From Nematostella vectensis (lineage: Eukaryota > Cnidaria > Anthozoa > Actiniaria > Edwardsiidae), in contig NC_064042.1 in NCBI RefSeq assembly GCF_932526225.1, positions 15,327,040-15,387,039 of the forward strand: a DNA stretch of 60,000 nt, given 5' to 3'. The notes under the pieces were generated by a model, which made no database searches, was not told the origin of the DNA, and worked only from the letters and a program-made list of their open reading frames with translations. Shown in pieces: positions 36,601 to 47,000 of the stretch (positions are counted from its first letter, which is position 1; every line of letters begins with the position of its first letter). Both the position numbers and the translations under genes were made by a program.

Positions 36601-36897
36601 AAGCTCACCCTTGGTATGGTCATTAAAATCTTACGGACTCAAGATAATATTAGAAATATCAGGTTCAAGTTCGAGTCTTATGATGAGTGATATAGTAAAA
36701 CTCGTATATCGTGCATATTTATCAGCAATCTAACCAAAAGACGAGGACGGTTCAGGAATAAATAAACACGTTAAATTCCGTCAAAAAGGGGCATCTCGAC
36801 AGCGACATTAAGATACGCCTCGCATACAGTTTGTTCATGCAGATTCGGTCTTACCGGTTAGTGTGGCCAGTAGCAGTACCACCACAAACATGGCCAT
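23193..36897 (-). CDS. Gene A: ADAMTS-type metalloprotease with WSC-like C-terminus (complete, 24 exons)
   Basis: Secreted zinc metalloprotease of the ADAMTS family, expected to act on extracellular matrix. Exons, in transcript order: 36855-36897, 36189-36223, 34992-35064, 34266-34600, 34008-34170, 33329-33471, 33164-33247, 32323-32444, 31973-31986, 31514-31616, 31038-31178, 30308-30461, 29583-29681, 28687-28829, 27651-27802, 27224-27348, 26748-26871, 26172-26261, 25703-25866, 25234-25360, 24667-24790, 24343-24559, 23544-23816, 23193-23372. All junctions are GT/AG and in phase (3,228 nt, 1,075 residues). Signal peptide [15 protein letters not shown]; propeptide to furin site LAKR (about 230); HEIAHTLGVGHD at 367-378 with Met-turn YIMGT; disintegrin-like; TSP1 ([18 protein letters not shown]); Cys-rich ([13 protein letters not shown]); spacer; three TSP1 repeats; then a WSC-like module ([13 protein letters not shown]). 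Exon 15 uses a weak donor (GTTCGC). Start and stop are clear. Which vertebrate ADAMTS subgroup it matches is not decidable by eye. Confidence 0.93.
25562..25702 (-). repeat. Duplicated 3' end of gene A exon 19 with its splice donor
   Basis: The segment holding GGTACTTACCACCAT and TCCAGGAATATCTATGG at 25,562-25,625 is a second copy, about 126 bp away, of the exon 19 end and donor (25,694-25,750). Short copies of GGGATGCCTGTGGTGTATCT fill the space between. The extra copy has diverged and lies downstream of the donor in use. Confidence 0.8.
26320..26735 (-). repeat. CCCGTAACCCGTGTCCC minisatellite in gene A intron 17
   Basis: Degenerate short units of about 11-23 bp such as CCCGTAACCCGTGTCCCTTA fill about 415 bp, stopping within about 12 bp of the exon 17 splice donor (26,747). 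The unit does not carry the donor itself. Confidence 0.8.
28383..28717 (-). repeat. 34-bp minisatellite containing the exon 14 end and its splice donor
   Basis: About ten copies of a 34-bp unit. In transcript sense each carries ACCTGCACCAACCCCAAGTA followed by AGTGGAAAACACGG, so the last codons of exon 14 (TCTNPK) and its GTAAGT donor are repeated. The copy nearest exon 14 is the real junction (donor at 28,686). Skipping it reads straight into TAA. Confidence 0.93.
29186..29554 (-). repeat. 18-bp minisatellite in gene A intron 13
   Basis: About twenty copies of TCTAGACACAAGTATAAG and close variants, beginning about 28 bp after the exon 13 splice donor. It gives repetitive frames on both strands that are not genes. 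Confidence 0.92.
29682..29764 (-). repeat. 83-bp tandem copy of exon 13 including its splice acceptor
   Basis: The 83 bp immediately upstream (in transcript sense) of exon 13 repeat its first two-thirds and its acceptor TATCTCAACAG, with two or three substitutions. Reading from the outer acceptor gives [16 protein letters not shown], then loses frame and stops at TAA, because 83 is not a multiple of three. Confidence 0.92.
30530..30920 (-). repeat. C/T-only tract in gene A intron 11
   Basis: Nearly 390 bp of plus-strand pyrimidines: an 18-base C run, about 30 CT repeats, then TCTCTCTTCCTTTC units. The transcript carries a purine-only run here. Long Ser/Leu and Arg/Glu frames through it are artefacts. 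Confidence 0.95.
31205..31260. repeat. GATGAT microsatellite in gene A intron 10
   Basis: Short run of GATGATGATGAT and ATTATT units next to exon 11. Confidence 0.75.
31973..31986 (-). CDS. 14-nt microexon of gene A
   Basis: GTCGGTCACAGGCG lies between the acceptor TTTGTCTTTGTTTCAG and the donor GTAAGGA. It is required: without it exon 8 (ending in phase 2) and exon 10 do not join in frame. With it the product reads [16 protein letters not shown], aligning with [17 protein letters not shown] of gene B, which has a microexon of the same length at the same place. It lies just before the catalytic helix exon. Confidence 0.92.
32725..33170 (-). repeat. 32-bp minisatellite abutting and copying the exon 7 splice donor
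   Basis: About fourteen copies of a 32-bp unit (core TTGTCAATTCATACTATCCC plus TACCCCTGTATC). In transcript sense each unit carries CAGGGGTAGGGATAG, a near copy of the exon 7 junction GCAGGG|GTAGGGAAAG (donor at 33,163). The true junction is simply the outermost unit. Reading past it meets TGA after four codons. Confidence 0.92.
33648..33830. mobile_element. 183-bp MITE-like element in gene A intron 5
   Basis: AGCCTACGACAC at the left end is the exact reverse complement of GTGTCGTAGGCT at the right end. The interior has further CGCTCGT/ACGAGCG pairing. No clear target duplication is seen. Gene B has no intron at this position, so the element occupies an intron unique to gene A. Confidence 0.6.
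35365..35425. repeat. Short tandem duplication in gene A intron 2
   Basis: CCTTGTATAAATAAATACAA followed by AAAG occurs twice in a row. A further short duplication, AAAGCGTGCCATGGTAAACA, is found twice at about 35,625-35,680. Confidence 0.75.
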
Positions 36898-37315
36898 TTC
36901 CGAACTGGTATTTCCACGCTCTTTGCAGGGGCTGAATTCTTTGTCTATTGAGCCTGAGAAAATTCATCTTAAAGTCAGTTCAAGGGTATTTATAAAAGAT
37001 AGCATTGCTTGCCTTTCATCTCTGACTAATACGCAAACCGGAAGCAAGTAGAGTCTTTACGCCAAGGAAGAGTGGGCCGGGGACAGGGCACGAGTCCGGA
37101 ATACACTTTTAAGGAGTCGCTGTATTGCTCGCTTGCGGTGTCTCCCGTATGACGAACTACTACCCACACACCCACTACTGTGAGAGGATTTTTCTGGGGA
37201 ACCCCCGTGAACCATGTATGTTCCTGTCCCCTCTATTGGTCGGATGGGCGGATGGTAAACATAACCCCTCCTAGCAACAGACTTAACAGCCTCGCTCGTG
37301 CATTTACGGTTTATA

Positions 37316-37414
37316 CATGCTCGAGGATCCAGCGTTCTTTGCGGGCGCTCCCAAAGGTCACTGCGGTAGTGACCTTTGGGAGCGACCGCAAAGTACGCTG
37401 GATCCTCGAGCATG
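37316..37414. repeat. 99-nt near-perfect hairpin (47-bp arms, 5-nt loop)
   Basis: The left arm begins CATGCTCGAGGATCCAGCG and continues to GCTCCCAAAGGTCACT. The right arm is its reverse complement with two mismatches, and GCGGT forms the loop. The surroundings are GC-rich compared with neighbouring DNA. It could be a foldback element, a recent inverted duplication or a hairpin RNA precursor. The sequence alone does not decide. Confidence 0.9.
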
Positions 37415-37935
37415 CGGTTTATATGAATCGCAACCATTTTTTAAAACGAACAATTAATATTCCAGGAAGCAAAAAAAAAACTGATATAACTTGATCGAGC
37501 TATGGGAAAATATCAAAAATAAAACCCGAGTAAAGTGTGGGATTGTTTGTGTAGATTTTAAAATATTCCTTTGCTGCAACGTTCAAATATAAGAAAACTT
37601 CAAACTACCAGATAATGGTTATCAAATCTAAAAATACATGGAGATCGAGCCTGGCCGTGAATCGTACAGGAAGTGCAAATCTTGCAAACTGATTGGCTAT
37701 TGAACTAGTGACTCTACGCCAAACAATCGAACACCGGAAAGGTATTTTGGTGAATGGTGGTTTGACTCAAGTCTGTGATTCAAGGAAGTTTTTGATTGAT
37801 AAGTGATACATCAAAAATTTTGACAGGATAGTCCATGTTGCAAGTTTTAAAAATAAACTTATCTCTAGAAATTTTCTCAAAAGACACTGTTTTCGTTTGT
37901 ACGATAAACAGCCATCACATAACCTGGTGGGTTTA

Positions 37936-38011
37936 GAACAAGAAGTGTGTTTACCTTGTCGATTCTCCTAGCGGAACAAGAAGTGTGTTTACCTTGTCGA
38001 TTCTCCTAGCG
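37936..38011. repeat. Perfect 38-bp tandem duplication
   Basis: Two identical 38-bp copies containing GAACAAGAAGTGTGTTTACC. No coding or splice signal is recognised in the unit. Confidence 0.9.
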
Positions 38012-41000
38012 GGGACGGCGCGAAAGTGTAAAATAACGAGCAGTATGATTTGCGCTTTTAAAGGACACGAAAAAGGAGACGTGGCGCCGTGGTATACTAT
38101 GAAAATGTAATGAGCTAAACACTATGTAATCAACACTTTAGCAAGATTTTAATCACAATCCATCCCTATAACTAGAAAACAGACGATATCAAAGAATAGG
38201 TATAATATCTTTTCTGCTTTGTGACAAAACAAAATGATCTTGGAAATACTAAGTCTGATTTTCTTATTCGTTTAATTAGAATAACGTCTTCTTGTTTTTA
38301 TAGGTGTGTATGTATGTAAAAAGATGGCTAATGACCGCGGAGCAGAAGTTGTTTTCTCAACTTACTTGTTCCTAAACATTCATACGAAATGAATAGTTCA
38401 AATTTGAAACATCTGTAATGATATCACTGATGATAATGATAAAATTACAATGCTAAATCATTTGTTTTTTTTTAATTACTGTCACTTGAGTAAGAGGTGG
38501 GGCCAAAAACAAAAAATCAGGCGACATGTTTTGCACTTACATTAGAATTTAATTGAAACAACAAAATGTGGTTTCTATGCTGATAAAAAATCATTTTGCT
38601 AACGAGTCAATGTGTGAAATAGAAGAAAACTCTACCGTAAATGTTATTACCGCAATTTGAGCTTTTAAATAAATATACTAACCAATAAACATGCTTTTAA
38701 AATACACGATTTCATCCAGTCGTTCCTTATTCTATTCGCAGATCTATGAGCAATATCATATTTTGCAATGATACTTTATTAGTATTTAAAATGATCTCCT
38801 AACTACCCTTAGAGTGTAACAAGTAAAGGATTCAAGGATTAACGGATTCAATATAATTATCCTCTTACGCCCTGTAGAAGTCTTTCATCATTGACCGCAC
38901 AAGGTTGACACATTTCGCAGTTCTCACGATAAAGCAAGGGCGAAAACTTGACCGACACCTAAATGATAGCTATTAACAGCTTCCGGGTTGTTAACGACAT
39001 AATAGAGAAAACAATTTCAATGGGCTAATGATGGCTTGTGAATGGTCTAACAGTCAGAAAAAAACGCTGGCTTTATTTTACTAACTTCAGTAAATATTCG
39101 AAATGAAATACGCGTCACCAAGAGAGTCTTCAGCCAAAGTTTAATGTTCTCTGCATTTAGCCACTAATTTTCAGCATTTCCCTTCTCCTATCTCGGTTTC
39201 TATCTGACCGAACAATAGTACACCTGCTTTGAAAAGAGATCATGAAGATCATTCGTAGGGGTTCATTAGCTTATTAACATCTGTTAAGATTGAAGTCAAT
39301 AAATGCCTTCTAATTTGAGCCTGAGAAAGCAAACTTTTTACACTCTTTCAGTTATATCCATGTTTGGTAAGTTTTTCCTTATTTGGCGATGCTCCGGCGC
39401 CTACAAGAAAAGCACCCTTTTCTGTTTTTTTAGACCATTCTCAAACATCTGTACACTCTCACGGAACGCAGGCGAGACTAAAACATGGAATACAATGAAT
39501 AATCCTTTGTTTTGGAAAAAAGCTTTGTGTGAGATATATCAGACATAACTAAATATTATACAGGGGATACCACAAGTAAATGTTATAGCTCCGAAACAAG
39601 ATTGCACATTTTATTTAGATAAGCAATTGACGTAAAATATAAGTGGCCAAATTCTTAGCTGAAAGAATCCTGTTTTTGTTAGGACAGTAGACTTTATTTC
39701 TATCATCTACTTGAGTGAGAAGGCAATTAAGATATCTGTGAAAGAGAAATGGCTATAGTTAAACTGTATCGTGGTAATCGCTGCTTTCCTGTGTGCTGTT
39801 TGCTACGATTTAATTGTTATGCCAAGATAAAACAAACTTTTTCAAATAAGAAAACTGAAATATTTTTTTGTATCAGTGATAACATGAGGACTTTGACCTA
39901 AACGGGAACAGAAGTCACGATAAAACCAAACCATAAAAGGCTTCAATAAGAACAAGAAATGTTATATTATTTATCTTCCCGATTTTGATTTTTTTTATTT
40001 GTTTCTAGATTTTCAAGAACTAAATAGCATCAAACTTTCCCTTCAAGCGTTCAATCGTATTTTCTTATTTCAGCTTTTTTTCTCACTTTTGCTTAGAAAT
40101 TCCTCTTAAATAAATATTAGGTTTGTGACGGAAAGCGGCATCTTTTCCCGAAGCCAACTGCAAGAAGCACTAGAAAAACTAACCCGAATTAAAGAAAACC
40201 AAAATTACAAATAACAAACATTGTCTTCGATTACAAATCTACAAATATTAGTTTTTTGCCCAATACCTGTCTCGAGTGATTCGAATGCTTAGCACAATGA
40301 ATTAAAAAGAGACTACATCATTCGTCTAGCAATATCTAAAGACGACAGCTAAGCAGCACAGTGTAGAGCTTTATAGAGCTTTTTAAAATTTCACATTTAC
40401 TCAGGACGCGAAAACAATTAACAAAGCTAATAAATGTCAGCACGTTTAACCAAGCAAACATCCGAACCTTAAGATATGAGCTATGATTTGTTTAAACTGT
40501 TTGTCAAGTTTTGTTGAAACACACGGGCATTTAGCTATTAGCTGAAAACTGGGGCTCCAAGCATTCAACGCGCAAGCTAGCTATCGCTCCGTACTGAGTC
40601 GCCCGTTTAAGGTAAGGCCCATCCTGCTCTAAACCTCTCAACAATTGGTATTTATCTTCACTAGGCACAAGCCATTCCTGCTTCAAAAAGTCTGACTTTC
40701 TAATAAAGCCTGTTTTTCCATTCACCGGTCTACGTAATTGACGTTGCAATTTTTATTCTTACAGATTATAACTTGCAGAAAAATAATCTCTACCGACATT
40801 TAAAGCTTTAAATTTCAAAAACCAAGTAAAATAATATATTGTTTCAAAGCTCATATATCAATCTACACTTTTACTGCATTTATTAAAATTAACTTCGCTT
40901 TTATTTAGATAAAAATATAAATTTACCAAAAGAATCAGTTAATACTAACCAAAAAAAGTCATTTTCCTGTTTGATATTAAAGGTTAAAAAGAAAACTTCT

Positions 41001-41038
41001 GCTTTCCCTTCTGAATTTCAGGGCTAAGAGCATTCGCT

Positions 41039-44000
41039 ATGACACCCAAGCTCGCTATGGTCTTCGCCCTAACTTTGGGTAAGCTATTGTTAAACTAGTT
41101 GAACCGCATTGTGTTTTAGCGGATGCCGCCTTGTACGGATAAAAGAATAGAGGGAAAATGAAAAAGGCCGTTTATTGGCCACATTGATCTCAAAATTGTA
41201 TAGCCATCCAAAAAATCTAAACCTGCCTGTACGATCTATAAAATCTTAAACTTCTGAGGATTCTGCTTAGCGTCTTTTAAGACCCGGCCTTGACAAAGTC
41301 ATTTTTTTATGTGCCAAAGTGGTATGGTTTCTGTTGCGACAACAGCCTATATACTATTGATGAGGATTGGTTTAGGTACAGACCATTAAATAGTTTTATT
41401 TAACGAGAAGGAGGTACTCTTCATTTTCTTAGAAAGCAGCTGTGGTTGATTTTTTAATCGATCCTTTGACCATTTTTAGCAGGTATTTCAGTCACAATGC
41501 AACTGAAACATTTCCTACTTCAATTACTAACGTCTGTTTAATTTTCCCAAGGAGAGACCATTCCTTTTTTTCCCCAGCCAGCAGGGATTAGGCATTTTAG
41601 CACATGAATAATTACACGTATAACCGATCGGGACGTTTTTTCCCCTAACGCAACTTGTTCCAGCGTTCCAAAAAATATTCCATCACAACTAGTTCGACTC
41701 CACAAATTTGCCAGCAGAACCATTCGCGACGATTTTTCCCCCTGCGACCGAGGGGTCAAACATCTTCCCAGCCAGCAAGACAAACGGGCTGCGGAACAGA
41801 TCCGTTTTGTGCCCCGGTTGATGCAAGCCGAACTTCTGTGTTAATTATCCGCTTATTCTCTTAGGGTCACTAGAAAATGAAAAGGACAAATACTAAAGGG
41901 ACTAGAAGTGATCAATCGAAAAATAGCGCGTCTAAAATTGTACAGTTTCAAACACTAATGATGACCGTCTGTGTGTTCTAGGTTTGATTGGACTCGTGAG
42001 AGGCGACGTAAGTGTCCCCCCTGATCTCATAATAGCAAAGGCAGGACTATGGTTTATGTGTAGAGGGGGGGAGGGGGGTAACCAATGCTTTCGGTGAAGC
42101 TCCGTCCCCCTTCTTCTCATCCTCTACCTGAAAAAAAAGTAAATTTATTCAATTCTGGACTTCTTGTAGTCATACGGGGAGAGTATCTAATCGGTGCGGA
42201 GCCCCGATCGCGGGTTGATAAATGGTCGGGAAGGGCGTGTAAAACAAACCCAACAGCTTAGTAGGAAGGAAGCGTCTACACTGATAGGGGTAACCACATT
42301 AAGGATAACAAACGATGAAGCGAACAAATAATCTTTTAAGATATTAATATAGATATTAAAATATCTATTTACCCGCGATATTCTTGCAGACGGGTAATGT
42401 TTTGTTGTGTGTACATTCTGGCCAGTCACTGGGATACAATATAAAGAGAAGTTGAAATACTGTCTTCGTCAAGAACCATTTTATTCATACCATAATCTTC
42501 GTTTTTCTCTGTAGTTTGCTGTATTTAAAGGGGGAAACTAGATAGGATTGATTGAGTTGTTACCCCCACTCATTGTGAAGAATGTGTTCTCGTGTTTTCA
42601 TTTCCCATTTCGTCTCCCAATCCTCTTTTAGATTCAGAATTTAAATTAAATATTAAAACTTTAGAGTATGTAATCTGAATAAATGTACACTACTTGTTAT
42701 CTTCTTGACTAATTTAATTTTTAGCCAAGATGTATTTCCATTACTCTAATTTGACTCTCTGTTCTCTCAGCTCAAGCTACACCATCATATGAGCACTCGC
42801 GAGCTCCGTAGATATTTTGGAGTCGATACCCATGATCAAGGTAAAACAAGACGGTGTGGACAGTGACTAAAGAGCAATCCGCGTACAGATAGGCGCGCTT
42901 TTAACGCAATTACGCTGCTGAAGAATCTTAACCTTTCTGTTTCTTTGATAACCAGTTCCAGACTACGAAGTTGCCTCGCCATTCCAGGTGGATCACAAAG
43001 GAGACTTCCTCACATACAAGTTGCACCACCCTTCTCCCCACCGTCACAAACGCAGCGCTGCTGAGCCTCGCCTGCAGTTCGTTAACATACGGGCTCTCAG
43101 CCTTAATTTGAACATGAAACTTACCCCGGCCAGCGGCCCCTCGCATGCTCGTTTGGTGATGGAAACCCACCATGAGAATGGCACGACAACGTACGCTGAC
43201 CCACCGCAGGCGCAGTACTATCAGGGTCACGTGGTCTCTAAGCCTGGCTCCATGGTTGCACTTAGCAACAGCGGAGGCCTCGTAAGTAAAGAGGAATCTT
43301 ACAAACAATATTTTGGCGGAAAGAAAACCGGGAGTCAAGTGTTTATATCTTTAAAGTTTTAGTTTCATTAGGTTAACTCGGCAAGAATCTCCTTTTAGTA
43401 TCGCATTTTAACCCAAAATCATACAAGCGATAAGCACCCGTAAGTACAAGACAGATCGACTGAAAAATCAAAGAATGGACCTTTTTGTAAATGAAAGATG
43501 CCTTCTCGAAAAATGATGTCAAATAATTTATGATGGGATCATTTAGACCATCTCAGCCTTCTCGGCAAGCATTTCTGTTATTATGTTCATACAATGTCAA
43601 AAGAACCCGGCCAAAGGCTGGAATATTCATCCGTATTTTGCTTGTCAGACGGGAATGATAAGTCTACTCGACCAGCTACTGTACATACACCCATTGTCGA
43701 CTCATCTCGCTAAGTACAATGGAAAGCGAGGAGGTGGGCAGCCGCACGTGGTCGTGCGGCACCCGGTGAATGCTGGGAAGGTGTACAAGAGATCTTGCCA
43801 CGTGACATCAGTGAGTCGGTCGAGACGAGGCATCCGGGACCTTCGCAACCGCCGTTCAGTAAATAACGTCACTAAGCCCGGTCGCAAGACGCTTGAGGTT
43901 GCCATGGTAGCAGATCAATACGTCATCAAGACTCATGGCGAGGGCAAGATTGCTGACTTCATGTTAATGCTGGCTCATGTTGTAAGTACAGCAGATTTTG

Positions 44001-47000
44001 GTGAAAAAATTGTTTTTTCATCCTTTAAGGAGGCATCTATTTAATATGACGCCCTTTGCTATACACCCATGCCATTAAGGTAGAGAAGACGTCATCGTAT
44101 CACTGTTCTCTCTCACTGTCAGTTTAATCAATTTTACAATGACCAGTATCTAGAAGCTGGGCGCCCACCACGAGCTTCTTGAAAACTACTCATGGTAGAA
44201 ATACATACATCCAGGGGGGTAGCTAGAAAATTTCGTTCAGGGGGGTGGGGGGGGCAAGCCTCAGATATTTCTTTTATTTGCTCTGGGGAAGACATTTTTT
44301 TTTCATGTGTCTTTTCAAAAATTCCTGTTCTCTTGAGAGGGCAGCAACCCCCTTTTCCCTGTAGTTATGGCCCTGATATCGTGATATAAAGGGGGAAATT
44401 TGCTATTTAAAACACACAAAACATCTTAGTATATGTACGCACATTTCTCTCTATTATGGTATAAATGTACGTTTAAAAAAATGTCATTTACACTGTGTAC
44501 ATAGCTGGAAAGAGCTGGCCCTCTTGAATGGCTACGTTTTGCGAATTTCAGGTGAACCGGATGTTCCAGGACGAGTCCGCAGGCGATACACGTATCCAAC
44601 TCGTCGTGACGAAGCTCGTCATCAGCAAACAGGGCGTGAGTATGGATAACGAAGCTTGTACTAAACTGGGCGTGGGTATGGATAATCCCACTTGTACTTA
44701 AAAGGGCGTGGGTATGGATAACCCCACTTGTACTAAACAGGGCGTGAGTATGGATAACCCCACTTGTACTAAACAGGGCGTGGGTATGGATAACGATGTT
44801 TGTACAAGATAAAAGAACTAACAAGAATTAAAGATAGAAATGAAATAAAATATGAGTTAAGGAAATGAGCTCACACTATACCTGTTATTGATGGTTCCCT
44901 CCCGCTGGAGGTGGGTCTCTTAGATGAACGCTTGTGTTCGCGGCATTAGTTGATGGGTGTTTAGTGAGTTTGAATTATTGCTTTTGTTGCCTATCAAATC
45001 TTACGAACGTCCATCCATAGTTGTCGTACAACGCCACTGACGACCTTCATACCAAGATCAAGATATCTAGCAACTGGGGAATACTCAACATTCCCCTAGA
45101 CCCAGGCCAACGCGGTCATGCCGACGTCCTCGTCCTTGTCACGGCGTAAGTTTTCATGATATCGTTATTAAACTGAGATTAAGTTATTCTAGTACATAGA
45201 GAATACTTTATGGAAAGTGCGCGCGTAGGTTTTTATTCACGAGTTGTGCAGTATCAAAACACGAACGAGTGTGCGCAGCGAACGAGTGAGTTTTTTTGAT
45301 ACAAAACAACGAGAGAATAAAAATTGTACGAAGCACTGTATTTTTTTTATTATATACATACTTAGAAATTTATAATAATCATATTACATAACATTTTATT
45401 AGACTTGGCTGCAGAAGCTCCGAGGTTTGTGCTGCATCGGCGGTTCAGACAGACAGAAACTTACATTGAAATGAATCTGTCTAGCTAATGTCACGAACGA
45501 GACTGTGATGTTAGATAGCGTTTTAACAGCCTTGCATCGGTTTTTTTCCTTTGTAGCGGGGCTCCGTTCACGCGTGAGCGGAGCCCCATACCTAAGAAAA
45601 AGTGGCATATAAAACAAATATGGTAACAAATATTGTATTGGTAACCCATCGACTCGGGTTTTCGTGACGCGATGTCCATCCGTCCGTTCCTTAGAAGCAT
45701 CGTATGACAACCAAACTTGGCAGGTGTCGTGTATGTGTCAAGGGAAGTGCAAAACTGTGGTCACGTGATTGGTGACGTCATCGATGACGTCATTAGAAGC
45801 AAAAAAAAATGCTGATGTTATCAAAATAAAAAATATTTATATTTCACTAGGGAAAAATTATATGGCAACCAAACTAGGTAGGTGTCATGTAGGTGTCAAG
45901 GGTGTCACGTGACCATACGTGTTGTGTGACGCCATCGATGATCTCACTTAAAACAAAAAACGTGATTAAAAGCAAAAACATTAATATCTCTTGAAAGAAA
46001 CATTGTCTCACAACCAAACTTGGCAGGTGTCATGTTTGTGTCAAGTGGGGTGCACACGTGATTTGTGACGTCAATGAGAACGTCTTTAAAAGCAAAAATA
46101 TTCCGATTTTATCAAGAACAAAAATATCCATATCTCATGAACAAAACATCATATAACAACCAATCTTGGTATGTATCATGGTGTCAAGGGGAGTGCACCA
46201 ATATAGTCACGTGATTGTGACGTCATCATTGGCATCACTAGAATAAAAAAAATTGCCGACGTCATCAAAATAAAAAATATGAAATATAAAAAATATAAAT
46301 ATTTCATTAAAGAAACATCGTGTGACAACAAAACTCGGTAGGTGTGATGTATGTTTCAAGTGGGGTTCAATGAGATGGTCACGTGACGTCATCGATGACG
46401 TCAATAAATTAAAACTACCCTGACGCCGAAACATCGTATGAAAATTAAACGTGTTATGTTTCATGTAGATGTCAAGGGTGGGGACAAGGGGTATAACAAG
46501 TTGGTCGTATGATCGTTGACGTCGTCAAAAACAGAAATATAATAATATTTGATATTTCTTAAGCGAAAATAAGCAAAGATTGGGTCGTTTGGAGCTCCGC
46601 TTTTAGGCAATGCCTAAATCTATATATTATTCTTGTTTTCAAGACTTTCTACATAAACCTCTACGTATCATTGAGAGTAGCAAATCTATTGTCTTCCATT
46701 TTGGACGCTTTGTATTTTAATAAAAAAAATCATTCTCTTGCTCAATTGGAGCTCAATAACAAAAGTGACATGCAAAGCTCCCGTCTACCCGCGTTGGGAT
46801 TGAAGCCATTCAAGTGCAGAGAAAAAATATCTTTCGTCCAATTGATAACCGCGAACGACTTTTCTTCACGGTAAAAAAACATCGTTTGCTCCTCTGATTT
46901 GCTGAGACCAGTGAACAAACGAAAATTTACTGACATATCAAGAAAATGGAGCCCAAAATTGTCGTTTTTGCCAAACGCGGTTACTTCCATATAAGGAAAC

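Larger units (their letters stand above)
36898..41038. other. Intergenic region between divergent ADAMTS genes
   Basis: About 4.1 kb separate the start codons of genes A and B, so both promoters and 5' UTRs must lie here unless upstream exons exist. I see no clear TATA box or CpG island. Features seen are a long hairpin (37,316-37,414) and a 38-bp duplication (37,936-38,011). A 72-codon minus-strand frame at 40,531-40,749 looks ordinary in composition but matches nothing I know. Confidence 0.5.

Noticed and set aside
37057-37437. 126-codon minus-strand frame upstream of gene A
   Set aside because: It runs across the long hairpin, so part of it is the palindrome read through, and it resembles no family. 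Chance openness in a GC-rich patch is more likely.
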